From positions 1-8,617 of the forward strand of contig JAAYQH010000303.1 in assembly GCA_012519365.1 (NCBI GenBank): 8,617 nucleotides of DNA. The letters are read 5' to 3'. The stretch is from Planctomycetota bacterium. Its GTDB lineage: Bacteria > Planctomycetota > Phycisphaerae > Sedimentisphaerales > Anaerohalosphaeraceae. Under the pieces are notes generated by a model that saw only the letters and a program-made list of their open reading frames with translations, did not search any database and was not told where the DNA came from. Every line of letters starts with the position of its first letter. Within the stretch, counting starts at the first letter, position 1. Position numbers and translations under genes: made by a program. Positions 1 to 4,835 of the stretch are shown here, piece after piece.

Positions 1-162
1 CGTCCAGCTCAACCGCGGACTGGGCGTATCGATACCGAGGGGATTTGCCTTATATTCGCATCGCAAATCGCCCGCCTGCAGCCCAGAGGCCCCCATTGCT
101 GACTTGCCCATAAAAACCATTCCACACATCAACACCGCCGCCACTTTTGCTATTCGCAACAT
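1..162 (-). CDS. alpha-L-rhamnosidase (GH78), N-terminal fragment cut by window edge
   Basis: Only the first 54 codons are present; the gene continues past position 1. The start is the ATG at 160-162, preceded by a clear Shine-Dalgarno GAGGTG (168-173) with a 5-nt spacer. Residues 1 to about 26 look like a Sec signal peptide (Arg/Lys near the N-terminus, then VAAVLMCGMVFM and small residues around SAMGAS). From residue 32 the protein reads DLRCEYKANPLGIDTPSPRL followed by SWT. This is the characteristic opening of bacterial family 78 alpha-L-rhamnosidases, whose first beta-sandwich domain begins with LxxEYxxNPLGIDxxxPRLSW. These enzymes release terminal L-rhamnose from glycosides and polysaccharides; the signal peptide places it in the periplasm or outside. 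It lies 59 bp downstream of rhaT with no terminator between them, so it is probably the next gene of the rhamnose operon. The catalytic domain is outside the window, so activity cannot be judged. Confidence 0.85.
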   Translation of the reverse strand, partial: MLRIAKVAAVLMCGMVFMGKSAMGASGLQAGDLRCEYKANPLGIDTPSPRLSWT

Positions 163-221
163 TTGGACACCTCATCAATCTTTGATTATTCCATTCAAAT
201 CCCATTTCCCGAACCGGCGAC

Positions 222-1301
222 TTAGCCCTGTCCAAGGTAGCCGCTATAGCCGGCCACCACCGCCGAGACCAGCAGCAGGACCAGCCCGCTGACCAACAGG
301 TGAATTGTCTTGCGGCTGGTTCCCTTCCACTCACCCAGCGCCACACCCAGCAGCTGACTGAACAAAATCTGGCTGGCCATCAGCACTGCCCAGCCGACAT
401 AGGAGGTCTGGCCCATCTTTGGCTCGCCGGTTTTGAAGCAAATAAACTGGGAGCACCAAATCGTGCCGGCAAGGGCCGCAAAAAACAGATTCGACAGCAG
501 CACCGGTCCTTCCGGGCGGACATAATCGGCGGCGGTCTTGTTCTTGATATTCAGCAGCACACACCAGAAAAAATTCACTGTAAAACCGCCCAGCAGCACC
601 ATCACCAGCACCGGCATCCCCTTCCACGTGACCGATGTGGCCGGCTCGATGGTTAAGGCCAACGCCTCGATCTTCGAGCCGCCCTGCAAGCCGAAACTCA
701 TTCCGGCGCTCATCAAACCGGCAAACAAGACAGCGATAATGCCCTTTTTGAAATCAAACTCCGCGACGGCCTTTTTCTTTTCCTCGTCGGACAATTCCTT
801 TTCCTTGCTCATACCGGCCATGCCAACCAGGACAATTCCTCCCAGGGAAATCAAGGCCGCCAGCACCGACACCAACCCGGAGGGCGTGGTAAACATCTCC
901 CGAATGGCATCGGCGCCTTTGAGCATCGGCGGAAACAGCGTTCCGGCCGCCGAGGTCAAGCCGGCACCCATCGCCAAGCCAAGGCCAAAGCCCAGATAAC
1001 GAATCATCAGCCCCCACGTCAGCCCGCCAAATCCCCACGCGGCACCGCACAAATAGGTGTACCACAATTCGCCCCGCGGCGCCGCCCGGAGCACATCAAA
1101 CACATTGGGCGAAAACGTCAACGCCAGTACCCACGGCACAATCACAAGGCCGAACACCGCGTACACCAGCCAATAACTTTCCCACGCCCAGCCAATGACC
1201 TTCTTAAAAGGCAGATAAAACACTGCGCCGGCCAAGCCGCCCAGCATGAAAATCACGATCCCGAGAGTGGGATTGACGCCCGATGCCAGCAGTCCATCCA
1301 T
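222..1301 (-). CDS. rhaT: L-rhamnose/H+ symporter RhaT
   Basis: This 359-residue polytopic membrane protein imports L-rhamnose with protons across the inner membrane. E. coli RhaT is 344 residues, so the length is normal. Sequence recalled from the RhaT family matches throughout: FYLPFKKVIGWAWESYW (28-44), GAAWGFGGLTWGLMIRYLG (86-104), an AGLTSAAGTL segment (113-122), FDFKKGIIAV followed by AGLMSAGMSFG (182-204), and TIWCSQFICFKTGEPKMG (280-297). About ten hydrophobic segments are visible, with a charged cytoplasmic-type loop KEKELSDEEKKK near 166-177. The ATG at 1299-1301 has a strong Shine-Dalgarno GGAG (1308-1311) 6 nt upstream. The gene sits 68 bp downstream of rhaA and 59 bp upstream of the rhamnosidase, so the three are likely co-transcribed. 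It supplies the cytoplasmic isomerase with the sugar released by the exported rhamnosidase. I see no truncation or frameshift. Confidence 0.95.
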   Translation of the reverse strand: MDGLLASGVNPTLGIVIFMLGGLAGAVFYLPFKKVIGWAWESYWLVYAVFGLVIVPWVLALTFSPNVFDVLRAAPRGELWYTYLCGAAWGFGGLTWGLMIRYLGFGLGLAMGAGLTSAAGTLFPPMLKGADAIREMFTTPSGLVSVLAALISLGGIVLVGMAGMSKEKELSDEEKKKAVAEFDFKKGIIAVLFAGLMSAGMSFGLQGGSKIEALALTIEPATSVTWKGMPVLVMVLLGGFTVNFFWCVLLNIKNKTAADYVRPEGPVLLSNLFFAALAGTIWCSQFICFKTGEPKMGQTSYVGWAVLMASQILFSQLLGVALGEWKGTSRKTIHLLVSGLVLLLVSAVVAGYSGYLGQG

Positions 1302-1307
1302 AACGGT

Positions 1308-1311
1308 CTCC
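1308..1311 (-). promoter_or_regulatory. Shine-Dalgarno of rhaT
   Basis: On the minus strand the sequence reads AAAAAAGGAGACCGTTATG. GGAG lies 6 nt before the ATG and fixes the rhaT start. The A-run before it is probably unstructured, which would favour efficient translation. Confidence 0.7.
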
Positions 1312-1346
1312 TTTTTTCAACGTTGTTCTGTCATTCAAAACCCGTC

Positions 1347-1366
1347 CGGCCGATCTTCGCCGGCCG
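1347..1366 (-). other. intercistronic inverted repeat between rhaA and rhaT
   Basis: Two CGGCCG arms (1347-1352 and 1361-1366) flank an 8-nt loop just after the rhaA stop codon (1370-1372). On the minus-strand transcript this is a 6-bp, all G-C stem. No U-run follows, so it does not look like an intrinsic terminator. It could stabilise the upstream message or attenuate read-through into rhaT, or be a chance product of GC-rich sequence, since CGGCCG is itself palindromic. Confidence 0.35.
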
Positions 1367-1369
1367 TTG

Positions 1370-2638
1370 TCAACGCTTTGAGAGCACGTCCTTTTCGTAT
1401 TGACGCACCTGCTCAAACCACGCCATCCCGACCGGAACATTCTGCGTATGGCAATAATAATCCCATACCGCGCCGAAGGGCAGCGTCTTGAGTTCTTCCA
1501 TCATCGCCAGGCGTTTGGTGTAATCCATCGCCAACTCGGCCTGCTTCATTTCCTCAGTCGGCTCGAGCATCGCATACAGCAGCGCCTTGATCATATTGCG
1601 CATTCCGATCACCCAGGCCGCGATGCGATTGATGCTGGCGTCAAAGAAATCCAGCCCGATATGCACTTTTTCCAGCTTTCCGCTGCGTACCAGTTCCTGG
1701 GCAATGGCCAGCAGTTCTTCATTGAGGATCACCACATGGTCGCTGTCCCACCGCACCGGCCGACTGACATGCAGCAGCAACTCGGGGACAAACATCATCA
1801 CCGCTGAAATCTTATCCGAAATCACCTCCGTCGGATGATAATGCCCCGCGTCCAGACACAGCAGAATCTGCCGCGAGACGGCATAGCCCATATAAAACTC
1901 ATGCGACCCGACGGTATAACTTTCGGCTCCGATGCCGAACAGTTTCGATTCGACCGCGTCCAGATGAATCTTGGGGTCGATTTTTTCGGCCAAAATCGTA
2001 TCCAGCGACTCGGCCAGCCGCTGCCGCGGTGCGAGCCGGTCCACGGGAATGTCTTTATACCCGTCGGGCATCCAGAAATTCGTCACCGTCGGCGTGCCGA
2101 ATGCCTTGCCCATTGCGGCACCAATCTTGCGACAGGCGATTCCGTGGTCAATCCAGAATTGCCGTATTCCCTGGTCCGGATGCGCCAGTGTAAACCCGTC
2201 GGCCGCTTTGGGATGTGAAAAATAGGTCGGGTTAAAATCCATGCCGTGCAGTTTGCCTTTGCCCCAGTCGATCCACCGCTGAAAATGTTCCGGCCGTACC
2301 TCGTTGCGATCCACAAAGGTGCCGCCGTTGTCCAGATAGCACGCATGCAGATTCAGCCGATGTTTTCCGGGAATCAGACTCATCGCCTTTTCCACGTCGC
2401 TTTGCAGCTCGTCAATGGTTCGCGCCTTGCCGGGGTAATTGCCGGTGGCCTGAATGCCGCCGCCGGACAGCTCCGCCCCGGCGGTCTCAAAACCTCCGAC
2501 ATCGTCGCCCTGCCAGCAGTGCATCGAGACCGGCACTGTCGCCAGTTTTTTCAACGCGGCCTCGGTATCCACACCTATCGCGGCATACTGTTCTTTGGCC
2601 ACTGCATACGCCTGTTCCACCCGCTTGTCCGCCATCAT
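1370..2638 (-). CDS. rhaA: L-rhamnose isomerase RhaA
   Basis: A 422-residue cytoplasmic isomerase that converts L-rhamnose to L-rhamnulose, the first intracellular step of the phosphorylating rhamnose pathway. It is the E. coli RhaA type (419 residues), not the shorter Pseudomonas-type RhaI. The family signature [13 protein letters not shown] is at residues 39-51, with [20 protein letters not shown] at 229-248 and [11 protein letters not shown] at 261-271. All seven metal-binding residues I recall for the E. coli enzyme are present with a constant offset of four: Glu230, Asp263, His290 and Asp330 for one site; His266, Asp298 and Asp300 for the other. The enzyme should therefore be active with two divalent metals. 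Two consecutive ATG codons are possible starts; CAGGAG ends 4 nt before the first (2636-2638) and 7 nt before the second (2633-2635), so the second may be the true start. It lies 208 bp downstream of the ASRT-family gene and 68 bp upstream of rhaT. Confidence 0.97.
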   Translation of the reverse strand: MMADKRVEQAYAVAKEQYAAIGVDTEAALKKLATVPVSMHCWQGDDVGGFETAGAELSGGGIQATGNYPGKARTIDELQSDVEKAMSLIPGKHRLNLHACYLDNGGTFVDRNEVRPEHFQRWIDWGKGKLHGMDFNPTYFSHPKAADGFTLAHPDQGIRQFWIDHGIACRKIGAAMGKAFGTPTVTNFWMPDGYKDIPVDRLAPRQRLAESLDTILAEKIDPKIHLDAVESKLFGIGAESYTVGSHEFYMGYAVSRQILLCLDAGHYHPTEVISDKISAVMMFVPELLLHVSRPVRWDSDHVVILNEELLAIAQELVRSGKLEKVHIGLDFFDASINRIAAWVIGMRNMIKALLYAMLEPTEEMKQAELAMDYTKRLAMMEELKTLPFGAVWDYYCHTQNVPVGMAWFEQVRQYEKDVLSKR

Positions 2639-2642
2639 TTTT

Positions 2643-2648
2643 CTCCTG
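2643..2648 (-). promoter_or_regulatory. Shine-Dalgarno of rhaA, ambiguous between two tandem ATGs
   Basis: The minus strand reads CAGGAGAAAAATGATG. The Shine-Dalgarno-to-start spacing is 4 nt for the first ATG and 7 nt for the second. Spacing favours the second, which would shorten the protein by one residue. Confidence 0.6.
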
Positions 2649-2669
2649 AAACTGAAGGTTCAAATTTCC

Positions 2670-2711
2670 CATCTCACCGCTCGCATCTGACCTCTTGCCG
2701 CTTGCCGATCA
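2670..2711. repeat. degenerate 7-bp tandem repeat array upstream of rhaA
   Basis: On the plus strand six consecutive heptamers can be read: CATCTCA, CCGCTCG, CATCTGA, CCTCTTG, CCGCTTG, CCGATCA. Five of six carry CT at positions 4-5, and all begin with C. The inner pair also reads as a perfect tandem CTTGCCG duplication (2694-2707). The array lies in the spacer between the ASRT-family gene and rhaA, and resembles a second array at 3257-3291. Such short heptameric repeats are known in cyanobacterial spacers as STRRs. No function is evident. Confidence 0.55.
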
Positions 2712-2741
2712 GAAGCCGGATACGAGACACGCTATCATCCC

Positions 2742-2798
2742 TGGCGGCTCTTGGATTTCAGATGCCGCGTCCTGCGCTCTTTTGCTCTTTGGCCGCCA
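2742..2798. other. 7-bp inverted repeat with long loop in the ASRT-rhaA spacer
   Basis: TGGCGGC (2742-2748) is the reverse complement of GCCGCCA (2792-2798), leaving a 43-nt loop. It lies mid-spacer between the ASRT-family gene and rhaA. The long loop and absence of a following U-run make it a weak RNA structure candidate. It may be chance. Confidence 0.2.
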
Positions 2799-2802
2799 TC
2801 TT

Positions 2803-2850
2803 TCAGTTACCGCCTTTGGGGGTTTTGTCCGGGCTCTGCCATTCGGTCAT
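2803..2850 (-). CDS. possible 15-codon ORF coupled to the ASRT-family stop codon
   Basis: An ATG at 2848-2850 overlaps the TGA of the preceding gene (2847-2849) in an ATGA arrangement, the usual geometry for translational coupling. It opens a 15-codon frame, MTEWQSPDKTPKGGN, closed by TGA at 2803-2805. Four nucleotides... after that stop, another short frame starts (ATG at 2797-2799, MAAKEQKSAGRGI, stop at 2758-2760). I do not recognise either peptide. They could be a genuine short peptide, remnants of a decayed gene, or chance; no Shine-Dalgarno apart from coupling supports them. Confidence 0.2.
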   Translation of the reverse strand: MTEWQSPDKTPKGGN

Positions 2851-3239
2851 GACGCCGCAAAGCCCATCGTGGACAAAAACGCCATATTCGCCTGGGTCGT
2901 ATCCAGTCGGGACATCTGCACCACGATCGGCTCATCGGATTGCACCCTCAGCGCATAGGGCACCCCCCGCTCGATAACCGCCTTGCCGTCCTGTTTTAGT
3001 TCATCCATTCGCAGATGTCGACACCGCTGCGGCGCCAACACAAAAATCGGCACAACCACTGGGGCTTTGTCCTCAAAATACACCGTCAGTTCAATGTCGG
3101 CCGGCTTTGGGCCGGTATTGAGCAGACAGACGCACTCGTGCGACACATGGCCGTTTGGAGTTGCGCGATCGGCGTCGGTCAACTTCGGAATAAAGCCATC
3201 CGGCACAACCCAACACCGTTTCCCAATCGCTTCAGCCAT
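2847..3239 (-). CDS. ASRT-family (sensory rhodopsin transducer-like) protein in rhamnose operon
   Basis: A 130-residue soluble protein of the Anabaena sensory rhodopsin transducer (ASRT) family. Compared with the Anabaena protein as I remember it, the matching blocks are GKRCWVVPDGFIP (6-18), VSHECVCLLNTG (32-43), IELTVYFEDKAPV (49-61), a basic RCRHLRMDEL stretch (72-81) and IVVQMSRLDTTQANMAFLST (105-124). The family forms an all-beta, tetrameric jelly-roll-like domain; published sequence analysis proposed it as a small-molecule (probably sugar) binding domain. No signal peptide or membrane segment is present, so it acts in the cytoplasm. No rhodopsin gene occurs here; instead it lies between the aldolase (54 bp upstream) and rhaA, which argues for a role tied to rhamnose or its phosphorylated intermediates, for example as a binding, regulatory or accessory subunit. 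The ATG at 3237-3239 has a GAGG about 10 nt upstream. The domain assignment is strong; the role is inference. Confidence 0.88.
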   Translation of the reverse strand: MAEAIGKRCWVVPDGFIPKLTDADRATPNGHVSHECVCLLNTGPKPADIELTVYFEDKAPVVVPIFVLAPQRCRHLRMDELKQDGKAVIERGVPYALRVQSDEPIVVQMSRLDTTQANMAFLSTMGFAAS

Positions 3240-3256
3240 TGCACTGAATCCTCTTT

Positions 3257-3291
3257 TTTCTAACCTCTGACCTCTGTTCCCTGAGCGCTGT
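3257..3291. repeat. degenerate 7-bp repeat array between aldolase and ASRT-family gene
   Basis: On the plus strand the heptamers are TTTCTAA, CCTCTGA, CCTCTGT, TCCCTGA, GCGCTGT. All five carry CT at positions 4-5, and the 14-bp core ACCTCTGACCTCTG (3263-3276) is a perfect tandem pair. The array fills most of the 54-bp spacer, directly abutting the aldolase stop codon (TAG, 3294-3296). The 10-mer TCTGACCTCT occurs here (3266-3275) and in the array near rhaA (2686-2695), so both belong to one repeat family. Confidence 0.55.
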
Positions 3292-3293
3292 CG

Positions 3294-4367
3294 CTACTGC
3301 ACCTGCCGGCTGCGATACGACTCCACCTCCCAATTCTCAATAAACGTTCGCGCCGCATCGGTCATATAATCAATCCCGCCGAACGCTTCGGCCAGCTGCT
3401 TGACAAGCGCCCCGTCCATCGCCAGTTCCAGGGCCAAGGCGGCCTTTTTCGCCGTCTGCCCGACGCCCAGCACCATCGCCCTGAAGGCGATTACCTGGGG
3501 CAGATACCCATGCTTTTGGCGAAATGCCGCCACGGCCTGGGGGGTGGGCTTTTCGGTCAGATAATAAGATTTGGCGTAGACGATATGATCGGGTGAGATC
3601 GGCCCGTCCGGCAGGGCAAAGGCTCCCGATGCGGCCACGCAGAGGGTGGGATCTGCAAATGCTTGGCGAATCATCTCGCGTGCCGCGGCCACCTCGGCCG
3701 GGTCCGGCTCCGGCCCGACGGGCAGTTTGCAGCTGATCGACCGGTCGGCGTAATGCCGCTGCAGTGTCCGCATCACCATAATATACAGCGCACGAATATC
3801 GTCGGCCTGCTCGCCGGCCGCGAAGACGCCGTGATTTTTCAGAAAAATTACCGCCGGCTCGCGTCCGTTGGCCGCCTGATAGTCCGCGACCGCCTTGCGC
3901 ACTTCCATACACAGCGTATAGCCCGGATCCACATAATCCACCCACAACGCTTGCGGAAAATACTGTCGGCAGGCCGCCTTGCCCTCTTTGCCGCAGGTCA
4001 TCCCATTGACCAGCGCCGGATGCGTATGCACCACATAGCGAGCACCGAGTGAATCATGCAGCGGCGCCTCAACCGAGGGACGGCCGTGGCTGGACGGCAG
4101 GACCGCCTGAGCCATTAACTCCTTGACCATCGCCTCACGGGCCGCCACATCCGACGGCGGGTTGGCCGTATAAAGCGCCCCCAATTTGCGCCGATCCAAC
4201 GCCACAAAATCCGAAGGTTTTAAGTGGGCAAGCGTCGTGCCCGAAGGTTTGACCCAAAGCGTGGTCTGGGTCTTGGCTGAAGTGTTTCCGCCCCCTGCCC
4301 GAACATATTCGGCTGTGCCGAATTCATGCGACAAATCAGTTATAACATCCAGTATATCCACAAGCAT
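3294..4367 (-). CDS. class II (zinc) aldolase, probable L-rhamnulose-1-phosphate aldolase
   Basis: A 357-residue cytoplasmic class II aldolase/adducin-family enzyme. From context it most likely cleaves L-rhamnulose-1-phosphate to dihydroxyacetone phosphate and L-lactaldehyde, the job of RhaD. Visible motifs are GGGNTS (25-30), KPSGTTL (40-46) with substrate-phosphate-loop character, a candidate catalytic Glu100 in SVEAPLH, zinc ligands His114 and His116 in VVHTHP, and a third zinc ligand His179 in KNHG. It is longer than E. coli RhaD (274 residues): about 120 extra C-terminal residues end in FIENWEVESYRSRQ, reminiscent of the aldolase half of bifunctional aldolase/dehydrogenase proteins (RhaE type), but no dehydrogenase domain follows. 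The ATG has AAAGG directly abutting it; the in-frame GTG at 4359-4361 has a 6-nt spacing and may be the true start. It is the first gene of the operon, 54 bp before the ASRT-family gene. Another sugar-phosphate substrate cannot be excluded. Confidence 0.85.
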   Translation of the reverse strand: MLVDILDVITDLSHEFGTAEYVRAGGGNTSAKTQTTLWVKPSGTTLAHLKPSDFVALDRRKLGALYTANPPSDVAAREAMVKELMAQAVLPSSHGRPSVEAPLHDSLGARYVVHTHPALVNGMTCGKEGKAACRQYFPQALWVDYVDPGYTLCMEVRKAVADYQAANGREPAVIFLKNHGVFAAGEQADDIRALYIMVMRTLQRHYADRSISCKLPVGPEPDPAEVAAAREMIRQAFADPTLCVAASGAFALPDGPISPDHIVYAKSYYLTEKPTPQAVAAFRQKHGYLPQVIAFRAMVLGVGQTAKKAALALELAMDGALVKQLAEAFGGIDYMTDAARTFIENWEVESYRSRQVQ

Positions 4368-4373
4368 CCTTTC
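4368..4373 (-). promoter_or_regulatory. Shine-Dalgarno that questions the aldolase ATG start
   Basis: The minus strand reads GAAAGGATGCTTGTGGAT. GAAAGG touches the ATG, leaving no spacer, whereas the in-frame GTG two codons later is 6 nt away. Translation may therefore start at 4361, giving a protein two residues shorter. Confidence 0.5.
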
Positions 4374-4462
4374 AATGGACAGGCTCTTTTACACCCGCGG
4401 CAAAACTCCTTCCTGTTTCGCTCGCTGTCGGTGGGCAAACAAAGCAAAGAACCGCTCAGAGA

Positions 4463-4473
4463 GTGCACTGCAC
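4463..4473. promoter_or_regulatory. 11-bp perfect palindrome in the aldolase leader
   Basis: GTGCACTGCAC is a perfect odd dyad (GTGCA-C-TGCAC) about 95 bp upstream of the aldolase start. The 1-nt centre rules out an RNA hairpin as written, so if functional it would be a DNA-binding site for a dimeric regulator. Only one copy is present in this window. Confidence 0.25.
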
Positions 4474-4528
4474 GGGTTTTGGGGGAAATTGTTTGTTTTG
4501 ATTTTGAATCGGCCGCTGTGCATGCCGG

Positions 4529-4570
4529 TCTTTAATCCTCAGTTTCCTATCTTGAATCTGCTCTTTTAAG
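4529..4570. repeat. 7-bp-periodic spacer sequence upstream of the rhamnose operon
   Basis: On the plus strand six consecutive heptamers can be read: TCTTTAA, TCCTCAG, TTTCCTA, TCTTGAA, TCTGCTC, TTTTAAG. All start with T and four start with TC; TCTTTAA and TCTTGAA differ at one position. The consensus (about TCTTNAA) differs from the CCTCTGA-like arrays at 2670-2711 and 3257-3291, but the period is the same. This is weaker than the other two arrays. Confidence 0.4.
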
Positions 4571-4582
4571 CCTAAGGGGCAC

Positions 4583-4594
4583 TGTTGTACAATA
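4583..4594. promoter_or_regulatory. TTGTACAA dyad at predicted operon transcription start
   Basis: TTGTACAA (4585-4592) is a perfect 8-bp palindrome, and outer bases extend the symmetry with one mismatched pair per side. It sits exactly over the predicted +1 of the candidate promoter, the classic place for a repressor operator. The outward GT...AC spacing is compatible with a GntR-type site, but the regulator is not in the window and the family cannot be decided. Confidence 0.35.
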
Positions 4595-4596
4595 GA

Positions 4597-4624
4597 AGTA
4601 TAAGCGGACACCACAGAAATGCAA
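4597..4624 (-). promoter_or_regulatory. candidate promoter of the rhamnose operon
   Basis: On the minus strand a -10-like TATACT (4597-4602; 5 of 6 to TATAAT) is preceded, after 16 bp, by TTGCAT (4619-4624; TTG matches the -35 consensus). Transcription would start near 4590 and give a leader of about 220 nt before the aldolase. The -35 is poor, as expected for a promoter needing an activator. There is no experimental support. Confidence 0.4.
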
Positions 4625-4835
4625 CGCCACTTTTTCACCAATCCCTCACCGAGCCGCCCATTCGAACACAACCGAACGCCCGTCTGGTCTGCGGCCTGCC
4701 TCCCAGCGCCTTGCAGCGGCCCTGGCCAACTCGCAGCGCCACCCGTACGAGACTACGCCGCCAACCGGCAGCCAGAGCCCCTTTTGTGCCGACCCTGCCA
4801 AATCGGACGGCGGAACCTTTCTTTATCCGGTCGGC

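Larger units (their letters stand above)
4368..4835. other. 468-bp intergenic region between the pentapeptide gene and the rhamnose operon
   Basis: No convincing gene is present. From right to left it holds a GC-rich, stop-poor block (about 4640-4810) that I cannot assign, a candidate minus-strand promoter with a dyad (4585-4624), a 7-bp-periodic AT-rich stretch (4529-4570), and a leader of roughly 220 nt before the aldolase. The leader includes an 11-bp palindrome, GTGCACTGCAC (4463-4473), which could be a protein-binding site. A weak inverted repeat CCGGT/ACCGG flanks the end of the pentapeptide gene, but no U-run follows it, so no intrinsic terminator is called. Confidence 0.6.

Noticed and set aside
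2246..2977. 243-codon open frame on the plus strand across the rhaA/ASRT region
   Set aside because: It lies antisense to the confident rhaA and ASRT-family genes, has no recognisable domain and no good ribosome binding site; it is a shadow of GC-rich coding sequence.
2847..3239. Photosensory signalling protein
   Set aside because: Despite the family name, no rhodopsin or transducer gene is present and every neighbour belongs to rhamnose metabolism.
2670..3291. CRISPR array suggested by the spaced short repeats
   Set aside because: Units are 7 bp, contiguous and degenerate, with no 20-40-bp repeat/spacer structure and no cas genes.
4640..4835. Read-through continuation of the pentapeptide gene past its TAA (in-frame open for about 60 codons)
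   Set aside because: The PEP-CTERM tail ends properly before the stop, so an extension would destroy the sorting signal; the open frame is explained by GC content.
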